The position numbers and the translations under genes were made by a program. Shown here piece after piece: positions 24,098 through 32,226 of a DNA stretch of 64,000 nt (positions are counted from its first letter, which is position 1; each line of letters begins with the position of its first letter). The notes below the pieces were generated by a model. That model saw nothing but the letters and a program-made list of their open reading frames with translations, made no database searches and was not told the DNA's origin. The DNA comes from Chryseobacterium takakiae (lineage in GTDB: Bacteria > Bacteroidota > Bacteroidia > Flavobacteriales > Weeksellaceae), in contig NZ_FQVO01000009.1 in NCBI RefSeq assembly GCF_900129385.1, forward strand, positions 62,001 to 126,000, read 5' to 3'.

Positions 24098-24772
24098 TCA
24101 AACCTCCTGTGAGTCTATTTCTTTGAGCTGCTTGAGGTTTTTGTCAAGCTTACTCATAATAATTCCGTAAACCAGTCTGTAATACAGCCAGATCAGCAAT
24201 ACTGAAAATGCAGTCGTTACAATTATTCCGACGATAAATATGGTCATTTCAGAACTTTTAGGCTCAACATTTTGTGCATTTAAAGAATAAAATATAAAAA
24301 TGGTGAAGATTGAGGTAAAAGCCACCAATAAAAGGATGCTGATTAAAATAAAAGCGTTAACTGTTTTTTTGAAAGTAAGAATTCTTGTAATTAATCCTTT
24401 AAGATTTTCCTCAATTCTGATTTTACGGTAATTCTGATAAAATTTAAACACAAAATAGGCAGTGACAATAAGGCTTGATATTTTCAGTATCCAGTAAATA
24501 GTATCGAATCTGTTTTCAATCTGAGGCGTTTTTTGTGCACCCAGCTTTTCCAGGATGTTAAGGAAACCATTATCTTCTTCATTCTGAAAGAAATAGAATA
24601 TTCCTATTACGGAAAATAGTAAAAATTCCGCTACGCTGATCCAGAAAATATATTTTACGTAATTCCGTGATTTCCTGTTAAGCATCTGGAGGATTTCATT
24701 GTCGCCGTATTTATTCTGAACAGGTTGTTCCTGCCACGTCTTCTTAAAGCTGTCTAAATCAAATTCAGGCAT
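24098..24772 (-). CDS. membrane protein coupled to an ECF sigma factor
   Basis: A 224-residue protein of unknown family. Residues 1-40 are soluble (MPEFDLDSFKKTWQEQPVQN), and four hydrophobic segments follow at roughly 43-63, 90-108, 130-155 and 175-198, with a Lys-rich end. Its ATG lies 8 bases inside the end of the sigma-factor gene, the usual arrangement for a translationally coupled anti-sigma factor or accessory protein. No zinc-binding HxxxCxxC motif is present, so it is not a standard zinc anti-sigma factor. Regulation of the sigma factor is inferred from position only. Confidence 0.68.
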   Translation of the reverse strand: MPEFDLDSFKKTWQEQPVQNKYGDNEILQMLNRKSRNYVKYIFWISVAEFLLFSVIGIFYFFQNEEDNGFLNILEKLGAQKTPQIENRFDTIYWILKISSLIVTAYFVFKFYQNYRKIRIEENLKGLITRILTFKKTVNAFILISILLLVAFTSIFTIFIFYSLNAQNVEPKSSEMTIFIVGIIVTTAFSVLLIWLYYRLVYGIIMSKLDKNLKQLKEIDSQEV

Positions 24773-25256
24773 ATTTTTCCATCTTTTCTTTAAGGGTTTT
24801 CTTTAATCTGTTCATTTTCACACGCGCATTAACTTCAGTAATTCCGAGGTTTTCTGCAATATCCTTATAAGGCAAATCATCCAGGTACATCATTACAATC
24901 GCTCTTTCCACATTGGGAAGCGTTTTTATTACAGTATACAAAAGTGATACCTGCTGCTGCTTTTCATCATCATCTTCAATAAAATCAGCATGATTGATGT
25001 CCAGCTCATTCGTAGGTAAGCTTTTGGCTTTTTTTCTGAAAAGGGTAATGGCTGTATTGAGGGCAACACGATACATCCACGTAGAAATTTTAGAATTTCC
25101 TTTAAATGAGTCATAACTTCTCCATAATTGTAACACAATCTCCTGGAAAAGATCTTCCTCATCCTCTAAAGAATTGGTATAAAGACGCGAAACCTTTATA
25201 ATCAGACCCTGATTATCTTTAATAAGCTGCGCAAATTCTTTTTCCTTTGAGGCCAA
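24765..25256 (-). CDS. ECF-type RNA polymerase sigma factor
   Basis: A 163-residue sigma-70 family factor of the extracytoplasmic-function type. Region 2 is DEEDLFQEIVLQLWRSYDSF then STWMYRVALNTAITLFRKK (residues about 31-77); region 4 is LPNVERAIVMMYLDDLPYKD then IAENLGITEVNARVKMNRLKK (about 113-153). The start is a TTG at 25256, since no in-frame ATG occurs nearby. It overlaps the next gene by 8 bases. The promoters it reads are not known; its membrane partner suggests a signal at the envelope. Confidence 0.9.
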   Translation of the reverse strand: MASKEKEFAQLIKDNQGLIIKVSRLYTNSLEDEEDLFQEIVLQLWRSYDSFKGNSKISTWMYRVALNTAITLFRKKAKSLPTNELDINHADFIEDDDEKQQQVSLLYTVIKTLPNVERAIVMMYLDDLPYKDIAENLGITEVNARVKMNRLKKTLKEKMEKYA

Positions 25257-25293
25257 TGTGGATGTATAGTTTTAGTGGTACGAAGATAATAAT

Positions 25294-25399
25294 TATTAGT
25301 CAATCGTCAATTTTACTTCGTAATGAATAGTGAATTTTATTTTAGAAAAATAATTTCAAAGCTCTAAAATTACAAACAATTTAATTGACAATTCACAAT
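25294..25399. repeat. AT-rich imperfect inverted repeat
   Basis: The left part has GTCAATTTTACTTCGTAATG and a following GTGAAT; the right part returns as AATTGACAATTCAC. The same word set recurs around 39955-40541 and 41808-41828. It lies in the gap between the ECF sigma gene and the RNase P RNA gene. It may be a small mobile inverted repeat without its own gene. Confidence 0.5.
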
Positions 25400-25430
25400 C
25401 TACAGAATGTAGATTTAGTTCACATTTTGC

Positions 25431-25438
25431 TATCTTTG
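25431..25438 (+). promoter_or_regulatory. rnpB promoter box TATCTTTG
   Basis: A perfect -7 box directly before the start of the RNase P RNA, which places the transcript start at about 25442. Confidence 0.7.
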
Positions 25439-25440
25439 CA

Positions 25441-25769
25441 GCCACGAGAAAGTCGGCTTGTTGATTTCCCGTTTTCGGGAGGTAGGAAAGTCCGGACACC
25501 ATAGGGCAGCAAAGCGGATAACATCCGTCACCCGCGAGGGTAGGACCAGTGCAACAGAAAGGATGTACAGTTCGGCTGTAGTGAAATCAGGTAAACTCTT
25601 TGCGGTGCAATGATAAGTATATCGGTTCTTTTCAGCAATGAAAATAGGAGTTGCCCGCTCTGAAAGCCGAGGGGTAATCAGCTAAAGTTTTGCAGCAATG
25701 TAAGACGCAGATAAATAACAGGCGCTTCTTCGGAAGAACAGAATCCGGCTTACAGATTTTCTCGTGGTT
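25441..25769 (+). ncRNA. rnpB: RNase P RNA (bacterial type A)
   Basis: The RNA subunit of RNase P, the ribozyme that trims the 5' leader of tRNA precursors. The ends pair as CCACGAGAAA with TTTTCTCGTGG (helix P1). The conserved core GGAGGTAGGAAAGTCCGG near 25478 in variant form, the ACAGAAA segment near 25553, the AGGGGTAA region near 25670 and the closing GAATCCGGCTTACAG are all present in the expected order. The length, about 328 bases, is normal. Confidence 0.93.
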
Positions 25770-25774
25770 TCTTA

Positions 25775-25853
25775 TAAGCTGGAAGTTAAAGGCTGGAAGC
25801 TCAAGTTTAAAATTATTGTACTAAAAACTTCCATCTTCAGGCTCCATCTTCCA
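25775..25853. repeat. short inverted repeat behind rnpB
   Basis: GCTGGAAGTTAAAGGCTGG is answered by AACTTCCATCTTCAGGCTCC, an imperfect inverted repeat of the purine-rich kind seen in other gaps here. It fills the 85 bases between rnpB and the PPK2 gene and may act as a terminator for one or both. Confidence 0.45.
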
Positions 25854-26732
25854 TTAAAAATTATTTTCACTTTCCAATTGTTCTTTTGCTTTCTCTAAAT
25901 CTTTACGATCTTCTTCAGACAATTTGGGATACTGCGGATCCATTTTTTCCAGACTGTCTATAATAATCTGTATGGCTGCGACTCTTGCAAACCATTTATT
26001 ATCTGCCGGAAGTACATACCAGGGAGCGTAATCTTTTGAGGTTTCATTAATTGCCGTTTCGTAGCATTCCATATATTTATCGAATAATGCTCTTTCAGGA
26101 AGATCTGCCGCGGAGAATTTCCAGTTCTTTTCCTGTTCGTTGATTCTGTCGAGAAGCCTTTTCTTCTGCTCGTCTTTAGAAACATTTAAGAATATTTTTA
26201 TGATTGTGGTCCCGTTTTGAGATAGGTGCTTTTCAAAATTTCTGATGCTTTCATAACGGTTCTCCCAGAATTTATCATCAAAATCTTTTACAGATTTCCA
26301 TGTTTTTTCGTTCAGATTATATTCTGGATGTACTTTACATACCAATACACTTTCATAATGGGAGCGATTAAAGATACCGATCATACCCTTTTGCGGGAGC
26401 GCGAGATAATGCCTCCACAGAAAATCATGCGAATACTCTCTTGAACTAGGTGTCTTAAAACTCGTAACATTACATCCCTGCGGATTTACTCCTCCGAAAA
26501 CATGTTCTATCATACTGTCTTTCCCTGCTGCATCCATTGCCTGAAGCACTACCAGAAGAGATTTGCTTCCGTCTGAATATAATTTTTCCTGAAGTTGACG
26601 AAGCTTTTCTTTTTCCTGAATCAATAGTTGCTCACCTTCTTCTTTGGTGAGTTTTCCTTTATATTGTGTTGAAGCATTGTTAATAGAAAATTTTCCTTTT
26701 ACTAAAAAATCATCAGAGAAATTGGTGTCCAT
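25854..26732 (-). CDS. PPK2 family polyphosphate kinase
   Basis: A 292-residue polyphosphate:nucleotide phosphotransferase of the PPK2 family, which uses polyphosphate to phosphorylate nucleoside mono- or diphosphates. The Walker A is AMDAAGKDSMIEHV (residues about 66-79), followed by GGVNPQGCNVTSFKTPSSRE, the Walker B-like GMIGIFNRSHYESVLVCKVH and the lid region EQKKRLLDRINEQEKNWKFS. The pattern is closest to class III members, which accept both AMP and ADP, but class is a judgement from memory. No polyphosphate synthase is near. It should be cytoplasmic. Confidence 0.9.
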   Translation of the reverse strand: MDTNFSDDFLVKGKFSINNASTQYKGKLTKEEGEQLLIQEKEKLRQLQEKLYSDGSKSLLVVLQAMDAAGKDSMIEHVFGGVNPQGCNVTSFKTPSSREYSHDFLWRHYLALPQKGMIGIFNRSHYESVLVCKVHPEYNLNEKTWKSVKDFDDKFWENRYESIRNFEKHLSQNGTTIIKIFLNVSKDEQKKRLLDRINEQEKNWKFSAADLPERALFDKYMECYETAINETSKDYAPWYVLPADNKWFARVAAIQIIIDSLEKMDPQYPKLSEEDRKDLEKAKEQLESENNF

Positions 26733-26809
26733 ATTTTTATTAGTTTAAAAGATAAAAGATTAACATTAAACTTATATCTAAACTTCAGCCAAACCGATAT
26801 CAACATAAT

Positions 26810-26837
26810 AAAAAAAACCGCCTCACGGAGACGGTTC
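26810..26837 (-). terminator. terminator of the DUF1573 gene
   Basis: On the minus strand a stem AACCGTCTC with GAGGCGGTT (one G-U pair) is followed by a run of T. Confidence 0.8.
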
Positions 26838-26856
26838 TTCTATTTCTTGAGTAGAG

Positions 26857-27324
26857 TTACTTTGCAGCAGCAGCTTTTTTGGCCAGTTTAGCAGCTTTTT
26901 TCTCTTCTTTAGCTTTAGCTTTCAATTCAGCAGGAGTTAAAGGTTTTGGGTCCGGAGCGTTCGGATCAACGTTTCCTTTGATGTAGATTACGCTTCTGCT
27001 GTTCACAGGATCGTTGGAAAATACTTCAATCATTTTGTTGAAACCACCGTTAATGGCAGTATTGTATCCAACTTTGATTTTAGCAGATTTTCCAGGCATG
27101 ATAGGATCCTGGCTGAATTCAGGGGTTGTACATCCACAAGATGCCTTTACGTTTGAAAGAATAAGAGGCTTATCACCCGTATTGGTTACTGTAAAAAATC
27201 TTGTACCGTCTGAACTTGGCTTGATTGTACCGTAATCAAAAGTTGTTTTATCAAACGTGATCGTTTGTGCAGATGCCAATGCGAATGTCCCGAATAAAGC
27301 AATTCCTGCGATTAATTTTTTCAT
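26857..27324 (-). CDS. secreted DUF1573 protein
   Basis: A 155-residue exported protein. The start MKKLIAGIALFGTFALASAQ is chosen because it gives a clean signal peptide and lies behind a TAACTTTG promoter box; a longer frame to 27369 would overlap that box. The mature part is one DUF1573 Ig-like domain: FDYGTIKPSSDG, FFTVTNTGDKPLILSNVKASCGCTTPEF, and the motif GKSAKIKVGYNT. The tail is Lys/Ala-rich. The SCGCT motif is diagnostic for the family; the cellular role is not established. Single-gene transcript. Confidence 0.9.
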   Translation of the reverse strand: MKKLIAGIALFGTFALASAQTITFDKTTFDYGTIKPSSDGTRFFTVTNTGDKPLILSNVKASCGCTTPEFSQDPIMPGKSAKIKVGYNTAINGGFNKMIEVFSNDPVNSRSVIYIKGNVDPNAPDPKPLTPAELKAKAKEEKKAAKLAKKAAAAK

Positions 27325-27366
27325 ATTCTTGAATATTAAATATGTTGTTAGATAAATTTTGAGAAA

Positions 27367-27374
27367 CAAAGTTA
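27367..27374 (-). promoter_or_regulatory. DUF1573 gene promoter box TAACTTTG
   Basis: TAnnTTTG match on the minus strand, about 42 bases before the start codon. Confidence 0.5.
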
Positions 27375-27416
27375 AAAATTATTTTAATTCATACTTAAAA
27401 TTTTTTTTCTTTAGAC

Positions 27417-27424
27417 TATTTTTG
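27417..27424 (+). promoter_or_regulatory. valS promoter box TATTTTTG
   Basis: TAnnTTTG match 28 bases before the valS ATG. Confidence 0.5.
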
Positions 27425-27452
27425 CAAATTGTAAATTAAAGTAATAGAATTT

Positions 27453-30068
27453 ATGCAGATTTCAGAAAAGTACAATCCACAGGAAACAGAACAAAAGTGG
27501 TACAATTACTGGTTGGAAAACAAATACTTCCATTCAGAACCGAATGAAAAGCCACCCTATACTGTTGTGATCCCTCCGCCAAACGTTACGGGGATTTTGC
27601 ACATGGGGCATATGCTGAACAATACCATTCAGGATGTTCTGGTCCGCCGTGCAAGAATGCAGGGATTTAATGCCTGTTGGGTTCCGGGAACAGATCACGC
27701 TTCCATCGCTACGGAAGCGAAAGTAGTTGCTAAACTGAAGTCTGAAGGAATTAACAAATCCGATATTACAAGAGAAGAGTTCTTAAAACATGCCTGGGAG
27801 TGGACTGATAAATACGGAGGAACAATTCTTGAACAGCTTAAAAAACTAGGCTGTTCATGCGATTGGGACAGAACCCGTTTTACGATGGAATCCAGACTTT
27901 CCCGGCAGGTAATCAAATCCTTTGTTGACCTTTATAATAAAGGATTGATTTACCGCGGCTACAGAATGGTAAACTGGGATCCTGAAGCGAAAACCAATAT
28001 TTCCGATGAAGAAGTCATCTTTAAAGAGCAAAACGGAAAATTATATTTCCTGAAATATGCCATTGAGGGATCAGAAGAATTTCTTTCGGTAGCAACCACA
28101 CGTCCTGAAACTATTTTCGGGGATACTGCCGTATGTATCAATCCTAACGATGAAAGATATGCTCATTTAAAAGGTAAAAAAGTAATTGTTCCGATTGTAA
28201 ACAGAGTCATCCCGATTATTGAAGATGAATACGTAGATATCGAATTCGGAACAGGTGCTTTAAAAATTACGCCTGCTCATGATGTTAACGACTATGAAAT
28301 CGGGCAAAAGCATAATCTGCAAATGATTGATGCGTTGGATGATGATGGAAATCTTAACGATTATGGCTTACATTACGCCGGAAAAAACAGATTCGAGGTA
28401 AGAAAACAGATTGCCAGAGAATTAGAAGAAAAGGATCTTTTGCTGAAAGCTGAAGATTATGTAAATAAGGTAGGAACTTCAGAAAGAACAGGTGCGGTAA
28501 TTGAACCTAAAGTTTCTGTACAGTGGTTCCTGAAAATGTCTGAAATTGCGAAACCTGCGCTGGATGTAGTAATGGACGATGAGGTTAAATTTTATCCTGA
28601 AAAGTTTAAAAATACCTACAAACACTGGATGGAAAACATCCGAGACTGGAATATTTCCCGACAGCTTTGGTGGGGACAGCAGATTCCGGCGTATTATTAC
28701 GGCGATGGCGAAAATGATTTCGTTGTTGCAGAAACCATCGAAGAAGCTTTGGCTTTAGCCAAAGAAAAAACTCAAAACGCAGAACTCGAAATTCAAAATT
28801 TAAAACAGGATGAAGATGCTCTTGATACCTGGTTCTCATCATGGTTGTGGCCCATGTCGGTTTTTGATGGTTTACTAGATTCTGAAAATAAAGACATTAA
28901 CTATTATTACCCGACATCAGATCTGGTAACAGGTCCCGATATTATTTTCTTCTGGGTGGCCAGAATGATTATGGCCGGATTGGAATACAGAAAAGAAGTT
29001 CCGTTTAAAAATGTTTATTTCACAGGAATTGTAAGAGATAAGCAGAGACGAAAGATGTCTAAATCTTTAGGAAATTCACCGGATCCACTGGAACTGATGG
29101 ATAAATACGGAGCAGACGGAGTTCGTGTAGGAATTTTATTAAGCTCTGCAGCCGGAAACGACCTTCTTTTTGATGAAGATTTAATGCTTCAGGGAAGAAA
29201 TTTCATGTCTAAAATTTGGAGTGCATTCCGTTTGATTAACATGTGGAATCATGAAGATAAGCCGGCCAACTCAACGGAAATTCAGGCAATTGAATGGTTC
29301 GAAAATAAATTAAACAAAACGATCGCTGAAATTAATGATCAGTTTGAAAAGTTCAGAATTTCTGATGCTTTACATTTGATTTATAAATTAATTTGGGATG
29401 ATTTCTGTTCTTGGTATTTAGAAGCGATCAAGCCAAATTATGGAGAAGGAATTTCTAAAGAAGTTTACCATAAAACGGTTGCTCTTTTTGAAGAATTAAT
29501 GAAATTATTGCATCCATTCATGCCTTTCTTAACAGAAGAATTGTGGCAGGCTATTTCTGAAAGGAATATTGAAGATGCATTAATTATTGCGCAACAGAAA
29601 AAAGCAGAGGCTTTCAGCGAAGATATTATCAAAAACTTCGAAACAGCGTCTGAAATTATTTCAGGTGTTAGAAATTACCGTCAGACAAAAGGCATTTCGC
29701 CAAAAGAAGCGGCTGAAATGTATACCAATGCATCAGCACTTGCTAATGAATCTATAATAAAGAAATTAGCTAACGTTTCAGAAATCCATTTCGAAACAAA
29801 AACAGATAAGCCGAGCTTTACCTTCCTGGTTGGTGCAACGGAAATTTCAATTCCTTTAAGTGAAAACCTGGATTTGGGAGAAGAAAAAACAAAAACAGAA
29901 GAAGAATTAAAATATTTAAAAGGATTCCTGATTTCTGTAGATAAAAAGCTTTCCAACGAAAAGTTTGTGGCCAATGCAAAACCGGAAATTGTAGAAGTGG
30001 AGCGCAAAAAACAAAAAGATGCGCTCGACAAGATTGCGATTCTGGAAGAAAAGCTGAAAAGTTTATAA
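27453..30068 (+). CDS. valS: valyl-tRNA synthetase
   Basis: ValRS charges tRNA(Val) and edits mischarged threonine. The class I HIGH motif is HMGH at residues 50-53 (PPPNVTGILHMGHMLNNTIQ around it) and the KMSKS motif is KMSKS at about 534-538. The editing domain lies between them, with SVATTRPETIFGDTAV near residue 210. The C-terminus has the coiled-coil arm of ValRS (about 800-871, Lys/Glu-rich). Length 871 is normal. The C-terminal third shows a run of AT-rich codons, but no break in the frame. Confidence 0.96.
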   Translation: MQISEKYNPQETEQKWYNYWLENKYFHSEPNEKPPYTVVIPPPNVTGILHMGHMLNNTIQDVLVRRARMQGFNACWVPGTDHASIATEAKVVAKLKSEGINKSDITREEFLKHAWEWTDKYGGTILEQLKKLGCSCDWDRTRFTMESRLSRQVIKSFVDLYNKGLIYRGYRMVNWDPEAKTNISDEEVIFKEQNGKLYFLKYAIEGSEEFLSVATTRPETIFGDTAVCINPNDERYAHLKGKKVIVPIVNRVIPIIEDEYVDIEFGTGALKITPAHDVNDYEIGQKHNLQMIDALDDDGNLNDYGLHYAGKNRFEVRKQIARELEEKDLLLKAEDYVNKVGTSERTGAVIEPKVSVQWFLKMSEIAKPALDVVMDDEVKFYPEKFKNTYKHWMENIRDWNISRQLWWGQQIPAYYYGDGENDFVVAETIEEALALAKEKTQNAELEIQNLKQDEDALDTWFSSWLWPMSVFDGLLDSENKDINYYYPTSDLVTGPDIIFFWVARMIMAGLEYRKEVPFKNVYFTGIVRDKQRRKMSKSLGNSPDPLELMDKYGADGVRVGILLSSAAGNDLLFDEDLMLQGRNFMSKIWSAFRLINMWNHEDKPANSTEIQAIEWFENKLNKTIAEINDQFEKFRISDALHLIYKLIWDDFCSWYLEAIKPNYGEGISKEVYHKTVALFEELMKLLHPFMPFLTEELWQAISERNIEDALIIAQQKKAEAFSEDIIKNFETASEIISGVRNYRQTKGISPKEAAEMYTNASALANESIIKKLANVSEIHFETKTDKPSFTFLVGATEISIPLSENLDLGEEKTKTEEELKYLKGFLISVDKKLSNEKFVANAKPEIVEVERKKQKDALDKIAILEEKLKSL

Positions 30069-30129
30069 CACTTTTGGTTCTGTTCGGCATTATAGTAAAA
30101 CAGCCTTATTTGAGGGGACAGTATTAGAT

Positions 30130-30154
30130 TTGTCAGGCTGAGCGGAGTCGAAGC
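30130..30154 (+). repeat. 25-bp inverted repeat, left copy
   Basis: This 25-base sequence, starting TTGTCAGGCTGAGCG, is repeated perfectly in reverse at 30492-30516. It ends 9 bases before the start of the GIY-YIG gene. Confidence 0.9.
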
Positions 30155-30163
30155 CTTATTGTT

Positions 30164-30541
30164 ATGAAGCAATATTTTGTTTACATATTAAAATGCTCGG
30201 ATAATTCATATTATACGGGAATTACCAGAGATTTGGAAGGTAGATTTCTAAAGCATCAATCAGGATATTATCCTGAAAGTTATACTCATTACAGAAGACC
30301 GGTTGAATTGGTGTTTTATACTGAATTTAATATTGTTGAACAAGCTATTGCATTTGAAAAACAAGTGAAAGGCTGGAGCAGAAAAAAGAAGGAAGCTATC
30401 ATTAATGATAAATGGGAAAAGCTGAAAGGACTTTCTATTTGTCAAAATGAAAGTCATTCAAAAAATTTTGAGGCAGATAAAGTAAAAAAAAGCTTCGACT
30501 CCGCTCAGCCTGACAATTCTACGAACAACTCTGCAATTTGA
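30164..30541 (+). CDS. GIY-YIG nuclease family protein (UPF0213/URI type)
   Basis: A 125-residue single-domain GIY-YIG protein. The domain is residues 4-90: VYILKCSDNSYYTGIT with Tyr7, Tyr17 and Gly19, Arg27 in DLEGRFLKH, and catalytic Glu65 in AIAFEKQVKGWSRKKKEAI. Family members often end near residue 90. The last 18 residues, including SFDSAQPDN, are translated from the right copy of a 25-bp inverted repeat (30492-30516), so the gene is read into the repeat. The matching left copy ends just before the start codon. It may nick DNA; the target is unknown. It sits between valS and a DUF4241 gene without clear links to either. Confidence 0.85.
   Translation: MKQYFVYILKCSDNSYYTGITRDLEGRFLKHQSGYYPESYTHYRRPVELVFYTEFNIVEQAIAFEKQVKGWSRKKKEAIINDKWEKLKGLSICQNESHSKNFEADKVKKSFDSAQPDNSTNNSAI
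30492..30516 (-). repeat. 25-bp inverted repeat, right copy
   Basis: Exact reverse complement of 30130-30154. It lies inside the coding sequence of the GIY-YIG gene and encodes part of its tail. Confidence 0.9.
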
Positions 30542-30556
30542 TAATATGAATTAAAA

Positions 30557-31192
30557 ATGACACACCTAGAAAATATAAAAAAGCTGTTCTCCAAAAGCTT
30601 TGTGGAAAGTCCTTTGCTGGAAAGCTTTGAAGTTGGGAAGATATACCTTTCAAGCGGTCATCTTATCGCTTGTGATCCTGTGATCACAAATGATATGAAA
30701 CCCTTCACAACGGTATTTCCCAAAGGAGATTTTTCTGTTCTGCTTCATAAGGAGAGGGAAAGCAATTGTGTAGCATACGCTGAAATTATTTTCAGTCAGG
30801 AAGCTATTGCCGACTGGAAACTTGCCACCACGGAAGGACAAAATCTAAAAGACCTGGCGGAAGGTGAAGTATTCGGATATCCGGTGGAAAGCGGAATGGG
30901 ATGCTTCATGGATGCTGATACACAAAACAGCCTTAATGAGCTGGAACAGCTGTTATATCACCGCAAAGGAGCAGACTTTATGGGAATTTATGAAGAATTT
31001 TTTCATGAGTATTTCTTTGATGAAAACGGGGCTATCGATCAGTTTGCATTTTTAAAACCTTCAGAAGATCATCCTGGAACTATTTTTGCCTTTGAAACAG
31101 GATACGGCGAAGGATTTTATGCCAGCTATATTGCTTACGATAAAAACCGGGGGCCTGTAAAAATCGTAACTGAATTTATAGAAATTAGTTAA
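30557..31192 (+). CDS. DUF4241 domain protein
   Basis: A 211-residue protein of the DUF4241 family. Recognisable parts are FEVGKIYLSSGHLIACDPVI at residues about 25-44, YPVESGMGCFMDADT (about 112-126) and the C-terminal GTIFAFETGYGEGFYASYIAYD. The family is unexplained experimentally as far as I know; some members are found near polymorphic toxin or immunity genes, but no toxin gene is adjacent here. It has no signal or membrane segment. It begins 15 bases after the GIY-YIG stop and may be read from the same transcript. Confidence 0.75.
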   Translation: MTHLENIKKLFSKSFVESPLLESFEVGKIYLSSGHLIACDPVITNDMKPFTTVFPKGDFSVLLHKERESNCVAYAEIIFSQEAIADWKLATTEGQNLKDLAEGEVFGYPVESGMGCFMDADTQNSLNELEQLLYHRKGADFMGIYEEFFHEYFFDENGAIDQFAFLKPSEDHPGTIFAFETGYGEGFYASYIAYDKNRGPVKIVTEFIEIS

Positions 31193-31249
31193 GATTTTAA
31201 TTGATAAATATTCAGTATTACCAACACAACTATTAATGTATTAAGTGCA

Positions 31250-32140
31250 ATGAATTTTTCATCAGAACATCCTCAGATAATCGTTGTAGGAAGCTCTTCT
31301 ATAGATCTTGTACTGGAAACCGAAAAAGTTCCCGGAAAAAACGAAACCGTTATTGCTGCTCATTCTGAAAGTTTTTTTGGTGGCAAAGGGGCTAATCAGG
31401 CTGTAGGAGCAGCAAGACTGGGTGCAAACGTTTATTTTATCGGTTGTGTAGGCCAGGATCCCGTGGGACAGCAGATCATGAGAAATATGATCAGTGAAAA
31501 TGTAAATGTAGATTTCGTTTTTGAGACCGATCAGGATGCAAGCGGTACGGCTTATGTAACAGCTTCAGCGGGAAATTCAGCCATCGTCGTCGTTCCGGCC
31601 GCCAATAATTATTTAAATGTGGAGCATGTAGCATCTGCAGACCGGTATTTTCAGACGGCAGATCTCATTCTTCTTCAGCTTGAAATTTCTATGGATGTTG
31701 TGGAATTTACCGTTAATACAGCTAAAAAATATGGCAAAAAAGTAGGATTGTACGCCTCTCCGGCTCAAAGACTTTCCGAAGAACTTGTTGAAAACCTTGA
31801 TTTTATTATCGTTAAAAGTAACGAGCTGCATATTCTTTTCGGGGAAGAGCAGAGAGAGAAAATTCTTAAAAAATATTTCAATAAAGTTTTTGTGAGAGAT
31901 GATATCAACTCTACCGTTTATTTTGATGGGACTGAGATGAAATACTGTAGAAATGAAAAAGACAGCACCATCTACAAAATGGGAATGGGAGATGCTTTTA
32001 CGGTTGGATTTTCCATTGCATTATGCCATAACAATGATATTGAAGATTGTGTGAAGTTCGGAAATGAAGTTTCTGTGAGAGTTTCAGGGAAAAAAGGTTC
32101 TCAAACCGGTCTTCCAAGATTGTCAGATTTCGTTTCATAA
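31250..32140 (+). CDS. PfkB-family kinase, ribokinase-like
   Basis: A 296-residue sugar kinase of the PfkB/ribokinase fold. The N-terminal motif GGKGANQAVGAARLGA (residues about 45-60) and the sequence VGQDPVGQQI are typical of ribokinase. The catalytic C-terminal motif, usually GAGD, reads GMGDAFTVGF; the Asp base is kept while Ala is replaced by Met, which is uncommon at the anion hole. Ribokinase would phosphorylate ribose with ATP at O5, but no ribose transporter or rbsD gene is near, so the substrate is unproven. It is a likely single gene. Confidence 0.82.
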   Translation: MNFSSEHPQIIVVGSSSIDLVLETEKVPGKNETVIAAHSESFFGGKGANQAVGAARLGANVYFIGCVGQDPVGQQIMRNMISENVNVDFVFETDQDASGTAYVTASAGNSAIVVVPAANNYLNVEHVASADRYFQTADLILLQLEISMDVVEFTVNTAKKYGKKVGLYASPAQRLSEELVENLDFIIVKSNELHILFGEEQREKILKKYFNKVFVRDDINSTVYFDGTEMKYCRNEKDSTIYKMGMGDAFTVGFSIALCHNNDIEDCVKFGNEVSVRVSGKKGSQTGLPRLSDFVS

Positions 32141-32226
32141 ACTATTTGGAACATATCGAAAGTTATAAAACAAATGCTGTATCCAAACTAAAATTTCCAC
32201 TTTTATAGTGGATTTTTCTTTTATCT

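Noticed and set aside
29681..30172. 163-codon minus-strand frame over the end of valS
   Set aside because: Antisense to the conserved ValRS C-terminus and extends into the repeat upstream of the GIY-YIG gene without any domain.
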